From NCBI RefSeq assembly GCF_024199845.1, contig NZ_JANADO010000001.1:1736001-1800000 (forward strand): DNA of 64,000 bases. Reading direction: 5' to 3'. Positions 27,042 to 35,077 of this stretch are shown in pieces. The stretch's first letter is position 1, and each line of letters opens with the position of its first letter. Both the position numbers and the translations under genes were made by a program. Under the pieces are notes generated by a model, which saw only the letters and a list, made by a program, of their open reading frames with translations, was not told where the DNA came from and searched no databases. Source of the DNA: Bradyrhizobium sp. CCGB12. GTDB lineage: Bacteria > Pseudomonadota > Alphaproteobacteria > Rhizobiales > Xanthobacteraceae.

Positions 27042-27935
27042 TTGAAACTTCTGAAGTCGCTCAACCTTCGCGGCTGGTTGTTGGTGGGAACCGCCGCTTG
27101 TGGAGTCGTGCTGGCCGGTGCCGTCGCGACACTCGGATCGTCGGCCCGGGCCGGTGCGGCCCTCGAAGAGCGCAAGCTGCCGATGAAGTTCAGTTGGGTT
27201 GCTTGCGAGCCGAATTGCCGCGGCTGGGTCAGCGCGGTCGGCATCATCACCGCTGATACGCCCAAGGATTTCGAGGAGTTTTCGCGCGGACGCCAGCTTG
27301 GGGGCGCCACCGTCGTGCTCGATTCCAGCGGCGGTTCGGTCAACGATGCGATCACCCTCGGTCGGCGCTTCCGCAATCTCGGCCTCCTGACCACCGTCGG
27401 CATCAGTCTTCAGAACCGCGGCGGGCAGGGCGCCCGTCCGGCGGTCGCGCCCGAAGCCTATTGCGAATCCATGTGCGTGTTCCTTCTGCTGGCCGGCAAG
27501 AAGCGCTACGTGCCGGAAGCCGCTCATGTCCGGGTTCACCAGATCTGGATGGGCGATCGCGCCGACGATGCGAGGGCCGCGAGCTATAGCGCGCAGGACC
27601 TGATGATCGTGGAGCGCGACATCGGCCGGCTCGCCAAATACACGTTCGACATGGGCGGCGCCGGCGATCTGCTGTCGCTCGCGCTCAGCGTGCCGCCGTG
27701 GGAAGATTTGCACGAGCTTGACGCCGGCGAGCTCAAGCTCACCAATCTCGTCACGACGGACCTCGTGGCTGACGTGCTGCCACACGTGGACATCTCCGCG
27801 CCGGCAATGGCGGAGCTTGGGCCGAAGACGCAGGCCAGGTTCGGTGCGGAACCGGAGCAGGCTGCCAAGTCGACCAAGACCGCGGAAGCCTTGGTGCCGA
27901 CGGGCGCAGCACCGGCTACGGCGGCGCAGAAGTAA
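27042..27935 (+). CDS. Exported ClpP/crotonase-like protein
   Basis: A 297-residue protein with an N-terminal signal or anchor (LLVGTAACGVVLAGAVATLG). The ClpP-like fold is indicated by GATVVLDSSGGSVNDAITLGRRFRNLGLLTTVG and by CESMCVFLLLAGKKRYVPEAAHVRVHQIW, where Ser (ESMC) and His (VHQ) sit at the serine-protease positions. Related proteins (COG3904) are exported and their substrates unknown. Translation appears to start at a TTG (27042) preceded by GGGGAAGGGATC. The C-terminal 40 residues are Ala/Lys-rich and disordered. Confidence 0.85.
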   Translation: MKLLKSLNLRGWLLVGTAACGVVLAGAVATLGSSARAGAALEERKLPMKFSWVACEPNCRGWVSAVGIITADTPKDFEEFSRGRQLGGATVVLDSSGGSVNDAITLGRRFRNLGLLTTVGISLQNRGGQGARPAVAPEAYCESMCVFLLLAGKKRYVPEAAHVRVHQIWMGDRADDARAASYSAQDLMIVERDIGRLAKYTFDMGGAGDLLSLALSVPPWEDLHELDAGELKLTNLVTTDLVADVLPHVDISAPAMAELGPKTQARFGAEPEQAAKSTKTAEALVPTGAAPATAAQK

Positions 27936-27952
27936 GCTCTGAAATCTCGGCA

Positions 27953-28064
27953 GTCATTCCGGGGCGCACGCAGCGCGAACTACGGTGCGCAATTGCGCAC
28001 CTGAGAATCTCGCGCTGCAATCTCCAGATTCCGGGTCCGTCGCTCTGCGACGCCCCGGAATGAC
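27953..28064. repeat. Dispersed palindromic repeat, family 3, copy A
   Basis: Outer arms GTCATTCCGGGGCG / CGCCCCGGAATGAC with a long interior including GGTGCGCAATTGCGCACC. The same element occurs at 29935-30054. Both copies lie in intergenic positions around the Fe-S scaffold, folE and hisI genes. Confidence 0.9.
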
Positions 28065-28075
28065 GCGCCGAATGT

Positions 28076-28531
28076 TCAGCCTTGCGCTGCCGCCGGCTGC
28101 TTCGCCTTGGCTTCGATCTGGCCGATGGCATCGACCACGGCGTCGAAGGTGAGAAGCGTTGAGGCATGGCGCGCCTTGTAGTCGCGGACCGGCTCGAGGA
28201 ACTTGATCTCTTCCCATTTGCCTTGAGGAGGCGCACCGTTCTCCTTCAGCATCTTGCGAACGGTTTCGCGTAACTCACGGAGTTCGCTCGCAGTCGAGCC
28301 GACGATTTGGCTTGCCATGATGGATGAAGAGGCCTGGCCCAAGGCGCAGGCCTTCACGTCATGGGCGAAGTCGGTGACGGTGTCCCCGTTCATCTTGAGG
28401 TCGATCTTCACGGTCGAGCCGCACAGCTTGGAGTGGGCGGTGGCGGAGGCATCGGGGTCCGACAGCCGCCCGAGGCGCGGAATATTCCCGGCCAGTTCGA
28501 TGATCCGCTTGTTATAGATGTCGTTCAGCAT
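28076..28531 (-). CDS. Iron-sulfur cluster assembly scaffold protein (IscU/SufU-like)
   Basis: A 151-residue scaffold-like protein that would hold nascent Fe-S clusters. The first ligand region SKLCGSTVKIDL (Cys about 37) and the second DVKACALGQASSSIMASQ (Cys about 62) are intact. In IscU/SufU a third cysteine sits in a motif like RHKCVLL; here the equivalent reads YKARHASTLLTF, so it is Ser or Ala. It is divergent from folE, an arrangement I recall in other alphaproteobacteria. It may be a carrier or a variant scaffold rather than the main one. Confidence 0.88.
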   Translation of the reverse strand: MLNDIYNKRIIELAGNIPRLGRLSDPDASATAHSKLCGSTVKIDLKMNGDTVTDFAHDVKACALGQASSSIMASQIVGSTASELRELRETVRKMLKENGAPPQGKWEEIKFLEPVRDYKARHASTLLTFDAVVDAIGQIEAKAKQPAAAQG

Positions 28532-28766
28532 GTGATGGAGTCCAACACTTCCGCACCGGATCGGCCTTGGCGGGCGCCGTCCATGGTCCTATATAAGGGC
28601 GGAACCTGCGGAAAAACAGTCCAGCGGGGTGGCCCAGACCCTGTGGCCCGCGTTGGTGGTGAGGATCTCTTCCACCAGGTTCAGTTGTTCTCTTCAGGCG
28701 TCCGGCGGCTTGCCGCCCCGTCTGCCGGTGACACTCCGGCCGTTGAGGCCGTCGAACGGAGTCGAT

Positions 28767-29459
28767 ATGGACGCTGCAATCAAATCCATCCGCCCCAACA
28801 AGCCTTCAGACCGGCAGCCGGAGAGCCGCCCCGCAGAGCTTGATCCTGCCGAATTCCTCGCGGCCGCCGTCCGCGCCGACCAGCCGCGCCCGGCGCGTGC
28901 CGAGGCGGAAGCGGCGGTGAGGACGCTGCTCGCCTATATCGGCGAGAACACTGAGCGCGAAGGCTTGCTCGATACGCCGCGCCGCGTGGTCGAGGCTTTC
29001 GACGAGCTCTATCAGGGCTATCACCAATGCCCGGCCGAGGTTCTGGATCGCACCTTCGGCGAGACGGCGGGCTATGATGATTTCGTCCTGGTGCGCGACA
29101 TCGAGTTCACCTCGCAATGCGAGCATCACATGATGCCGTTCTACGGCAAGGCGCACATCGCCTATACGCCGGTGGAACGCGTCGTCGGCCTGTCCAAGCT
29201 CGCGCGCCTGACCGATATCTTTGCCCGCCGGCTCCAGACCCAGGAGCACCTGACGGCGCAGATCGCGGCCGCCATCGACGAGGTCCTCAAGCCCCGCGGC
29301 GTTGCGGTGCTGATCGAGGCCGAGCATACCTGCATGTCGGTGCGCGGCGTCGCCAAGCATGGCGCCTCCACCTTCACCAGCCGCTTCACCGGCATGTTCC
29401 GCGACAATCCGGCGGAGCAGGCCCGTTTCCTGTCCCTGGTGCGGGGCCTGCAGCGCTGA
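28767..29459 (+). CDS. folE: GTP cyclohydrolase I
   Basis: Converts GTP to 7,8-dihydroneopterin triphosphate, the first step towards folate (and the queuosine precursor). A 230-residue protein. The family signatures are [21 protein letters not shown] with the zinc Cys and His, [18 protein letters not shown], and [11 protein letters not shown] with the third zinc ligand Cys. The N-terminal 45 residues are a polar extension. The ATG at 28767 is chosen because upstream sequence in frame lacks protein character. hisI follows after 46 bases, so the two are probably co-transcribed. Confidence 0.97.
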   Translation: MDAAIKSIRPNKPSDRQPESRPAELDPAEFLAAAVRADQPRPARAEAEAAVRTLLAYIGENTEREGLLDTPRRVVEAFDELYQGYHQCPAEVLDRTFGETAGYDDFVLVRDIEFTSQCEHHMMPFYGKAHIAYTPVERVVGLSKLARLTDIFARRLQTQEHLTAQIAAAIDEVLKPRGVAVLIEAEHTCMSVRGVAKHGASTFTSRFTGMFRDNPAEQARFLSLVRGLQR

Positions 29460-29505
29460 CCTTGCCGCTGCGCACTTTTCCGGGTCATGCTCTGGCGAGG
29501 GTCTT

Positions 29506-29928
29506 GTGTCCGCTCACTCCCATGAGATCGAGGAAGGTCTCTCGTTCCAGCCCCGGTTCGATGCGGGTGGGCTCGTGACCTGCGTGGCGACGGACGTCGC
29601 CACCGGCGACGTGCTCATGGTCGCCCACATGAACGAGGAAGCGCTGCGCAAGACGGTTGCGACCGGCGAGGCGTGGTACTTCAGCCGCTCGCGCAATGGC
29701 TTGTGGCGAAAAGGTGAGACCTCGGGTCAGACCCAGCGCGTGATCGAGATGCGTACCGATTGCGACCAGGACGCCATCTGGATCCGCGTCGAGCAGATCG
29801 GCGCGGCCTGCCACACCGGGCGGAGGTCCTGCTTCTATCGCAAGGTCGAGGGGGAAGGCGGAGGCGCCAAGCTCGTCTTTGTCGATGCGGAGCTGCTGTT
29901 CGATCCGGACGCTGTTTACAAGAAGTAG
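29506..29928 (+). CDS. hisI: Phosphoribosyl-AMP cyclohydrolase
   Basis: Third step of histidine synthesis: opens the purine ring of phosphoribosyl-AMP. A 140-residue monofunctional enzyme, as in other alphaproteobacteria. [37 protein letters not shown], the metal site [12 protein letters not shown] and [11 protein letters not shown] are all present. The GTG start at 29506 has GAGGG upstream. It follows folE; both are cyclohydrolases but work in different pathways. Confidence 0.96.
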   Translation: MSAHSHEIEEGLSFQPRFDAGGLVTCVATDVATGDVLMVAHMNEEALRKTVATGEAWYFSRSRNGLWRKGETSGQTQRVIEMRTDCDQDAIWIRVEQIGAACHTGRRSCFYRKVEGEGGGAKLVFVDAELLFDPDAVYKK

Positions 29929-29934
29929 CAAGCT

Positions 29935-30054
29935 GTCATTCCGGGGCGCGCGTAGCGCGAGCTACGGTGCGCAATTGCGCACCTGAGAATCCATCGCGCG
30001 GCATCACGCGCGGTGGAATGGATAGCTCGCACCTGCGGTGCGCCCCGGAATGAC
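29935..30054. repeat. Dispersed palindromic repeat, family 3, copy B
   Basis: Same outer arms as at 27953-28064 (GTCATTCCGGGGCG / CGCCCCGGAATGAC), and the shared interior GGTGCGCAATTGCGCACCTGAGAATC in parts. The right half differs. It begins six bases after the hisI stop codon and could act as a transcript-end structure. Confidence 0.9.
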
Positions 30055-30078
30055 TCGGGGTGGGGCTGGAGCACCCAA

Positions 30079-30097
30079 TTAACCGCACATTAACCAT
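30079..30097 (+). promoter_or_regulatory. Predicted CtrA-binding box
   Basis: TTAACCGCACATTAACCAT fits TTAA-N7-TTAA exactly, and its second half is the extended TTAACCAT form. It lies about 75 bases before the start of the lytic transglycosylase gene, which is a usual distance for a CtrA-activated promoter. Match seen; regulation inferred. Confidence 0.6.
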
Positions 30098-30172
30098 ACC
30101 TGTCCCACGGTGAGACGACAGGGCGCCGAATTGCCGGCGCCGCTCAACGCCGCGCGGGGCGAGCACTTCATC

Positions 30173-31192
30173 ATGTCGGTCGACAATTTCAGTGCGACGC
30201 AGACGGCCGGTCTCGATCCGTCGCGGGCGCGCGTCGCCGGTGCGATCAAGCAGGCCTCGAACCTTTCCGGCGTCAGCTTCCAGTACATGCTGACCACTGC
30301 CAAGATGGAATCGGATTTCAATCCGACGGCCGGTGCCACCACCTCGTCCGCGCAAGGGCTCTACCAGTTCATCGACCAGACCTGGCTCGGCACGGTGAAG
30401 GAGGCAGGTGCCCAGCTCGGCTATGGCAGCTACGCCGACGCCATCACGAAGACCGCGTCGGGCACCTACACCGTCGATGATCCCGTGCAGAAGCGGTCGA
30501 TCATGAAGCTGCGCGATGATCCGGAGGCGGCATCGAGCATGGCGGCGGCGCTGACGCAGTCGAACAGCTTCAAGCTCACCGGCCTGCTCGGGCGCAGGCC
30601 GAGCGACAGCGAACTCTACATGGCCCATTTCATGGGCGTCGGCGGCGCTGCGAAACTGATCGCCAATGCCGAGGACAATCCGCAGGCCGTCGGTGCGCGG
30701 CTGTTTCCCAACGCGGCCGCGGCCAACCGTTCGATCTTCTACGCCAAGGACGGCCGCGCCCGCAGCGTCTCCGAAGTCTACTCGGTACTGGACGCGCGCT
30801 ACGCCAGCGCGGCCAACGCGAAATCGACGCGCAGCGCGATGGCGATGTATGGAGATACGCCCTCGACCACGCAGGTCGTGAGCGCCAACGGCGTGCAGCC
30901 CACCGTGCCGGTGATCGACAACGCCGCCTATCTCCAGACCTTCCCGAATACACGCGCCGTAACGCCCGTCGGTGCGACGTCGCCAACGACGCTCGCGGAC
31001 AATGCGCCGAGCACACCGGTGTTTCGTTCGATCTATCAGCCCGGCGACGCCACGCAGCCGGTCTCGACCACCGTGCAGAAATTGTGGGGCAACAACGCCT
31101 CGCTGACGTCAGTCGCTTCGGCGACGCCGGATGTGCGGCCGCCGCAGCCGCTCGATCTCTTCAGCGATCGCAGCGGCACGTTCTCGAGCTGA
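30173..31192 (+). CDS. Lytic transglycosylase domain-containing protein
   Basis: A 339-residue protein whose residues of about 25-160 resemble the SLT/lysozyme-like fold. MLTTAKMESDFNPTAGATTSSAQGLYQFIDQTWLGTV carries the catalytic Glu (ME) and the GLYQF motif. It would cleave peptidoglycan glycan strands. The second half is a Ser/Thr/Ala-rich region without clear domains. No signal peptide is evident, so export may be by the flagellar or another route. The CtrA box upstream suggests cell-cycle or motility control. The ATG at 30173 is chosen over a GTG at 30110. Confidence 0.87.
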   Translation: MSVDNFSATQTAGLDPSRARVAGAIKQASNLSGVSFQYMLTTAKMESDFNPTAGATTSSAQGLYQFIDQTWLGTVKEAGAQLGYGSYADAITKTASGTYTVDDPVQKRSIMKLRDDPEAASSMAAALTQSNSFKLTGLLGRRPSDSELYMAHFMGVGGAAKLIANAEDNPQAVGARLFPNAAAANRSIFYAKDGRARSVSEVYSVLDARYASAANAKSTRSAMAMYGDTPSTTQVVSANGVQPTVPVIDNAAYLQTFPNTRAVTPVGATSPTTLADNAPSTPVFRSIYQPGDATQPVSTTVQKLWGNNASLTSVASATPDVRPPQPLDLFSDRSGTFSS

Positions 31193-31400
31193 TACGCGCT
31201 CTCGTCTCCCGGATCTGCCGCGCTATGCGCAAGTGATGCGCCGCGTCCGGAGCATGCGCACGGAGCGGCTTTGTTCCCTTAACAAAACGTCAATAAAACC
31301 AGCCAGTTATGGTGAACGCTTTGTTAAGCGTCGTGGTTTATTTTGTATTGCAGGTGACGAGCCGTCACCAATCTCGTTTGTTGTGTAAGCCGGAAGCAGC

Positions 31401-32576
31401 ATGATTGTTCGGCAGTTCATCAATTGGATCAGGACGGCCCCCGCCGGCGAGCGGGCTGAAGCGACACGGGCGTTGGCCCGGGCCTGGCTGATCTCGGACC
31501 TTTCTCATGACGACCGCGTCGCCGCCGAAGGCGCGCTTTTGATGTTGCTCGACGATCCCTCTCCGCTGGTGCGGCAAGCGATGGCCGAGGCGTTTGCGCG
31601 CAGCACCGAGGCGCCGGCCGCAATCGTGCGGGTGCTGTCGGCGGACCAGGTGACCGTCGCGCTGCCCGTGCTCGAACATTCCCCGCTGCTGATCGATGCC
31701 GATCTCGTCGACATCGTCGCGACCGGCAATGACGAGGTGCAATGCGCGGTCGCCCGCCGTATCGCGCTGCCCGTGTCGGTCGGCGCTGCCATCGCCGAGG
31801 TCGGCTGTGCGGCCGCAGCGCTGGAGCTGATCGAAAATCCCCATGCCGAGCTCGCGCCGTTCTCCTGGGACCGTATTGTCGAGCGCCACGGCCATCTCGC
31901 CGCGATCCGCGAGGCGATGCTGATGTTGGACGAATTGCCGGCCGCGACGCGTGCGGCTCTGGTGGCCAAGCTGTCGGAGACGCTGGCCCAGTTCGTCGTC
32001 GCCCGCAACTGGCTGAGCGCCGACCGCGCCGAGCGCATGACGACGGAGGCGCGCGACCGCTCCACCATGAACATCGCGGCGCGCTCGCGTGGCGAGGATA
32101 TGCAGGGCCTGGTGCGGCACCTGCGCATCACCGGCCAGCTCACGGCGGGTCTGATCCTGCGCGCGCTGCTGTCGAACAATCTCGACCTGTTCGACGCGGC
32201 CCTCGCTGAACTCGCCGATCTGCCGCTGGCGCGCGTCTCGGCGCTGCTGCACGACCGCGGCGGCAATAGCCTGCACGCGCTGCTCCGCCGCGCCGGATTG
32301 CCCGAGGCGACGTTCGCGGCATTCCAGGTCGCGCTCGAAGCCTGCCACGAGCAGGGCTTTGTCGACAGCGACGACGGTGCGGCGCGGCTGCGCCGGCGCA
32401 TGGTCGAGCGCGTGCTCACCCATTGCCAGACGGACCGCGGCGCCACCGAGCCGCTGATGGTCCTGCTCCGCCGCTTCGCCACCGAGTCCGCGCGCGAAGA
32501 GGCGCGGCTGTTCTGCGACGAGCTCGTCGCGGACGACGCGATCGATCCGGTTTATGATGATCTGATCGCGGCATAG
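31401..32576 (+). CDS. DUF2336 domain-containing protein
   Basis: A 391-residue, almost wholly helical protein. The first half is HEAT-like: ARAWLISDLSHDDRVAAEGALLMLLDDPSPLVRQAMAEAF. The later AAARS-type segment and the LLSNNLDLFDAALAELADLPLARVSALL part match DUF2336 (PF10098), a family restricted largely to alphaproteobacteria and often near chemotaxis or signalling genes. The function is not established. It converges with the Hpt/receiver pair. Confidence 0.88.
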   Translation: MIVRQFINWIRTAPAGERAEATRALARAWLISDLSHDDRVAAEGALLMLLDDPSPLVRQAMAEAFARSTEAPAAIVRVLSADQVTVALPVLEHSPLLIDADLVDIVATGNDEVQCAVARRIALPVSVGAAIAEVGCAAAALELIENPHAELAPFSWDRIVERHGHLAAIREAMLMLDELPAATRAALVAKLSETLAQFVVARNWLSADRAERMTTEARDRSTMNIAARSRGEDMQGLVRHLRITGQLTAGLILRALLSNNLDLFDAALAELADLPLARVSALLHDRGGNSLHALLRRAGLPEATFAAFQVALEACHEQGFVDSDDGAARLRRRMVERVLTHCQTDRGATEPLMVLLRRFATESAREEARLFCDELVADDAIDPVYDDLIAA

Positions 32577-32584
32577 TCAGGTGC

Positions 32585-32678
32585 CGTAGGGTGGGCAAAG
32601 GCGCACAGCGCCGTGCCCACCATTTGTCTGTGTAATCCGAGCTGAATGGCGGGCACGCTTCGCTTTGCCCACCCTACG
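32585..32678. repeat. Dispersed palindromic repeat, family 2
   Basis: Arms CGTAGGGTGGGCAAAG / CTTTGCCCACCCTACG with inner GGCGCACAGCGCC-like structure. It follows the DUF2336 stop by eight bases. Other copies of this type are, from memory, common in bradyrhizobia. Confidence 0.85.
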
Positions 32679-32706
32679 ATTCCATTCGTGTCGAAGCCCC
32701 AAGCTC

Positions 32707-32786
32707 CGTCATTGCGAGCGCAGCGAAGCAATCCAGAATCCCTCCGCGGAAAGACTCTGGATTGCTTCGCTGCGCTCGCAATGACG
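32707..32786. repeat. Dispersed palindromic repeat, family 1, copy B (perfect)
   Basis: Two 31-base arms (32707-32737 and 32756-32786) are perfect inverted complements, beginning CGTCATTGCGAGCG and containing GAAGCAATCCAGA. The 18-base centre is AATCCCTCCGCGGAAAGA-like. The same element, degenerated, is at 12687-12774. It sits just beyond the 3' end of the Hpt gene. Confidence 0.93.
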
Positions 32787-32800
32787 AGAGGAGAGAGCCC

Positions 32801-33379
32801 TTACTCCGCGGGCGCGATGCTCGGCGCCAGGATCACCTCGAGATGCTCGGGGCGGTCGCGGTTGACGTGGGCGAGATATTCGTCGGCGATCTTGCGCAGG
32901 CGCCGGCTGAGCTCGGCGGAAACGCTGATGCTGTCGAGCCTGGTGTTCTCGTGCACGATGGCGAGGATCGCGTTGATGTGGTGCGTGAACAGCTCGGCCG
33001 GGACCTTCGAAAGGTCTGGGGCATGCTCGATGACACGGCACAGGCTCTCGGCGATCCCCGCTGCCGAAGCAAAGCCGAAGGTCGCCGCATCCCCCTTGAT
33101 GTCGTGTGCGGCGTGGAACAGCTCGTCACGCAGCTTCTTGGTGAATCCATCCTGCTGCACGGCAGTCCAGGCTGCGGACAGTCTCTGGACCTCGATCGTC
33201 ATCCAGTCCTTGAACTCGCCGGACAGGCCTGCCAGCGCCTGCTCGGCGCGGGCGACCGGATCGTCCATGTCCTTTTCCTCGACGCGGCGCAGAACTTTGC
33301 GCAGCGGGTTGGGCTGCGTGATGATTTGATGCGTGGCGAAGGCCGTGACCTCGATGTCCTTTGCGCTGTTCTTCGCCAT
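32801..33379 (-). CDS. Hpt domain phosphotransfer protein
   Basis: A 192-residue protein. The helical segment FHAAHDIKGDAATFGFASAAGIAESL carries the phosphorylatable His in the HDIKG form typical of Hpt domains (about residue 92). A polar N-terminal extension of about 50 residues precedes it. It follows the single-receiver gene at 33407-33952 by 27 bases in the same direction, so the two likely pass phosphate between each other or from a separate histidine kinase. No kinase is in the window. Confidence 0.85.
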   Translation of the reverse strand: MAKNSAKDIEVTAFATHQIITQPNPLRKVLRRVEEKDMDDPVARAEQALAGLSGEFKDWMTIEVQRLSAAWTAVQQDGFTKKLRDELFHAAHDIKGDAATFGFASAAGIAESLCRVIEHAPDLSKVPAELFTHHINAILAIVHENTRLDSISVSAELSRRLRKIADEYLAHVNRDRPEHLEVILAPSIAPAE

Positions 33380-33406
33380 GATGCCTGCCTCGTGTGAGAC
33401 GTTGCG

Positions 33407-33952
33407 CTAGATGGAGGAGCGGGCCTTGTCGAGCAGCGAGGGCTGCTGGAGCACCTCGTGCTTTTCGCCGACGCGGCGTTCCGGGCCCATATAGGCGGAG
33501 TTGGTGTTGCGGCGCCGGTCCGGGCCGAAATAGGTCTTGGTCTTGATGAAGGGGCGGGGATTGGCGACCACGTTGAGGATGCGCTGATAGAGGCCCTTGG
33601 CCGAAATCGGCTTGGCCAGGAATTCGGTGACGCCGGCATCGCGCGCGACCGTCACGCGGCGCTTCTCGGAATGGCCGGTCAGCATGATGATCGGCGCGTA
33701 GGGGTTGCCCTTGGATTCCGGCTGCCGGATCATCTGCGCGAGCTCGAGCCCGTCGAAGATCGGCATCGCCCAGTCGGTGATGACGATATCGGGGACGTAA
33801 TGGCTGTACATTTCCAGCGCCGTGGCGCCGTCCTCGGCCTCGTAGACCTCGCGCGCGCCGAACGAATGCAGCAGCGTCCGCAGAATGCGGCGCATGTGCG
33901 GATTGTCGTCGCAGACGAGGAAGCGCAGCTTGTTGAAGTCGATACGGAACAT
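33407..33952 (-). CDS. Single-domain response regulator (CheY-like)
   Basis: A 181-residue protein. Residues of about 8-130 form a receiver domain: FLVCDDNPHMRRILRTLL (acidic pair), IVITDWAMPIFDGLELAQMIR (phospho-accepting Asp), IIMLTGHSE (Thr) and FLAKPIS (Lys). The tail is basic, with FGPDRRR and GPERRVGEKHE, a feature of a rhizobial subgroup. There is no DNA-binding domain. It probably works with the Hpt protein downstream. A 12-bp inverted repeat lies 24 bases upstream of its start. Confidence 0.92.
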   Translation of the reverse strand: MFRIDFNKLRFLVCDDNPHMRRILRTLLHSFGAREVYEAEDGATALEMYSHYVPDIVITDWAMPIFDGLELAQMIRQPESKGNPYAPIIMLTGHSEKRRVTVARDAGVTEFLAKPISAKGLYQRILNVVANPRPFIKTKTYFGPDRRRNTNSAYMGPERRVGEKHEVLQQPSLLDKARSSI

Positions 33953-33975
33953 GACGCCCGGGCCAAAGCGGTCAA

Positions 33976-34012
33976 CCTTCGTTAACCATATCGTGGCGAG
34001 GGTTAACGAAGG
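33976..34012. promoter_or_regulatory. 12-bp inverted repeat containing GTTAACC half-sites
   Basis: CCTTCGTTAACC and GGTTAACGAAGG are perfect inverted complements separated by 13 bases. TTAACCAT, the extended CtrA half-site, starts in the left arm. It lies between the nadK stop and the receiver gene. It is either an operator for the receiver-Hpt operon or the nadK transcript end; there is no T-run, so an operator is favoured. Confidence 0.5.
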
Positions 34013-34047
34013 GTTGCGAGCGCCTCCCGGGAGGGCCTGCCCGGGGC

Positions 34048-34827
34048 TCAGTAGCCGAATTGCTCGCGCAGAATCCGCTCTTCCAGGCTGTGGCCGGGGT
34101 CGAACAGCATCCGCATCGAGATGCTCTTGTCCGAGAGCACCTCGACACGCCGGACCCTGCGCACCTCCTCGTGGTCGGCGACCGCCGCGACGGGGCGCTT
34201 GTCGTCTTCCAGCACCTCGATCACGACATAGGCGGTATTGGGCAACAGGGCGCCGCGCCAGCGCCGCGGCCGGAAGGCGCTGATCGGCGTCAGTGCCAGG
34301 AGCGCCGCGTTGATCGGCAGGATCGGCCCCTGCGCCGACAGATTATACGCGGTCGAGCCTGCCGGCGTCGCCACGATGATGCCGTCGGCAATCAGCTCGG
34401 GCATGCGCTCGCGCTCGTCGATCAGGATCCGCAGGCGCGCAGCCTGGGAGGTCTGGCGGAACAGGTAGACCTCGTTGATGGCGTGGTGCAGGTGGACACG
34501 GTCGTTGACGTCGGTCGCGCGCATCAGGAGCGGATTGATCTCGGATTCATGCGCCGTTTCGAGCCGCGCGCGGAGATCGTGCGCCGAGTACTCGTTCATC
34601 AGGAAGCCGACCGTGCCGCGATGCATGCCGTAGATCGGCTTTCCCGTACGCATGTGGTGATGCAGTGTCTGGAGCATCAAGCCGTCGCCGCCGAGCGCGA
34701 CCACGACGTCGGCCTCGTCAGGATCGCAATTGCCATACTGCCCGGTGAGTTGATTGAAGGCTGTCTGGGCCTCGCTGCTCGGGCTGGCAACGAAGGCGAT
34801 CCGGTCGTATCGCGATGGCTTGGTCAT
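34048..34827 (-). CDS. nadK: NAD kinase
   Basis: Phosphorylates NAD to NADP, an essential cytoplasmic step. A 259-residue protein with [17 protein letters not shown] (GGDG, catalytic and nucleotide binding) at about residue 45, the family motif NEVYLFR near 117, and [25 protein letters not shown] (about 146-170). Length and order match the alphaproteobacterial enzyme. It is upstream of the receiver-Hpt pair on the same strand, about 95 bases away. Confidence 0.96.
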   Translation of the reverse strand: MTKPSRYDRIAFVASPSSEAQTAFNQLTGQYGNCDPDEADVVVALGGDGLMLQTLHHHMRTGKPIYGMHRGTVGFLMNEYSAHDLRARLETAHESEINPLLMRATDVNDRVHLHHAINEVYLFRQTSQAARLRILIDERERMPELIADGIIVATPAGSTAYNLSAQGPILPINAALLALTPISAFRPRRWRGALLPNTAYVVIEVLEDDKRPVAAVADHEEVRRVRRVEVLSDKSISMRMLFDPGHSLEERILREQFGY

Positions 34828-35077
34828 GGCTTGTCGGGCAGGCCCGCTGGCTCGAGTAAGTTCCGCCGGGCTCGTCTATACGACCTGGGCCTCGATTGTC
34901 GAGGACGACCGCACTTCAAGGCAAACGGGTGACGGCCGGGTCGAGGACAAATCGGGGCGTTTCGCGCCCGATCGGCCGCTTCGGGGGGGCGCCGGTCCGA
35001 TGATTCCCCAAACAGTCGCAATTTCGCGCTAGGCTTTCGGCCTCACCGGCTCTCGCAGCCGGGCAGGGAGGACGATC

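Noticed and set aside
27953..30054. CRISPR-like array from the repeated GTCATTCCGGGGCG elements
   Set aside because: Only two copies, separated by genes, internally palindromic and with no spacers of equal length.
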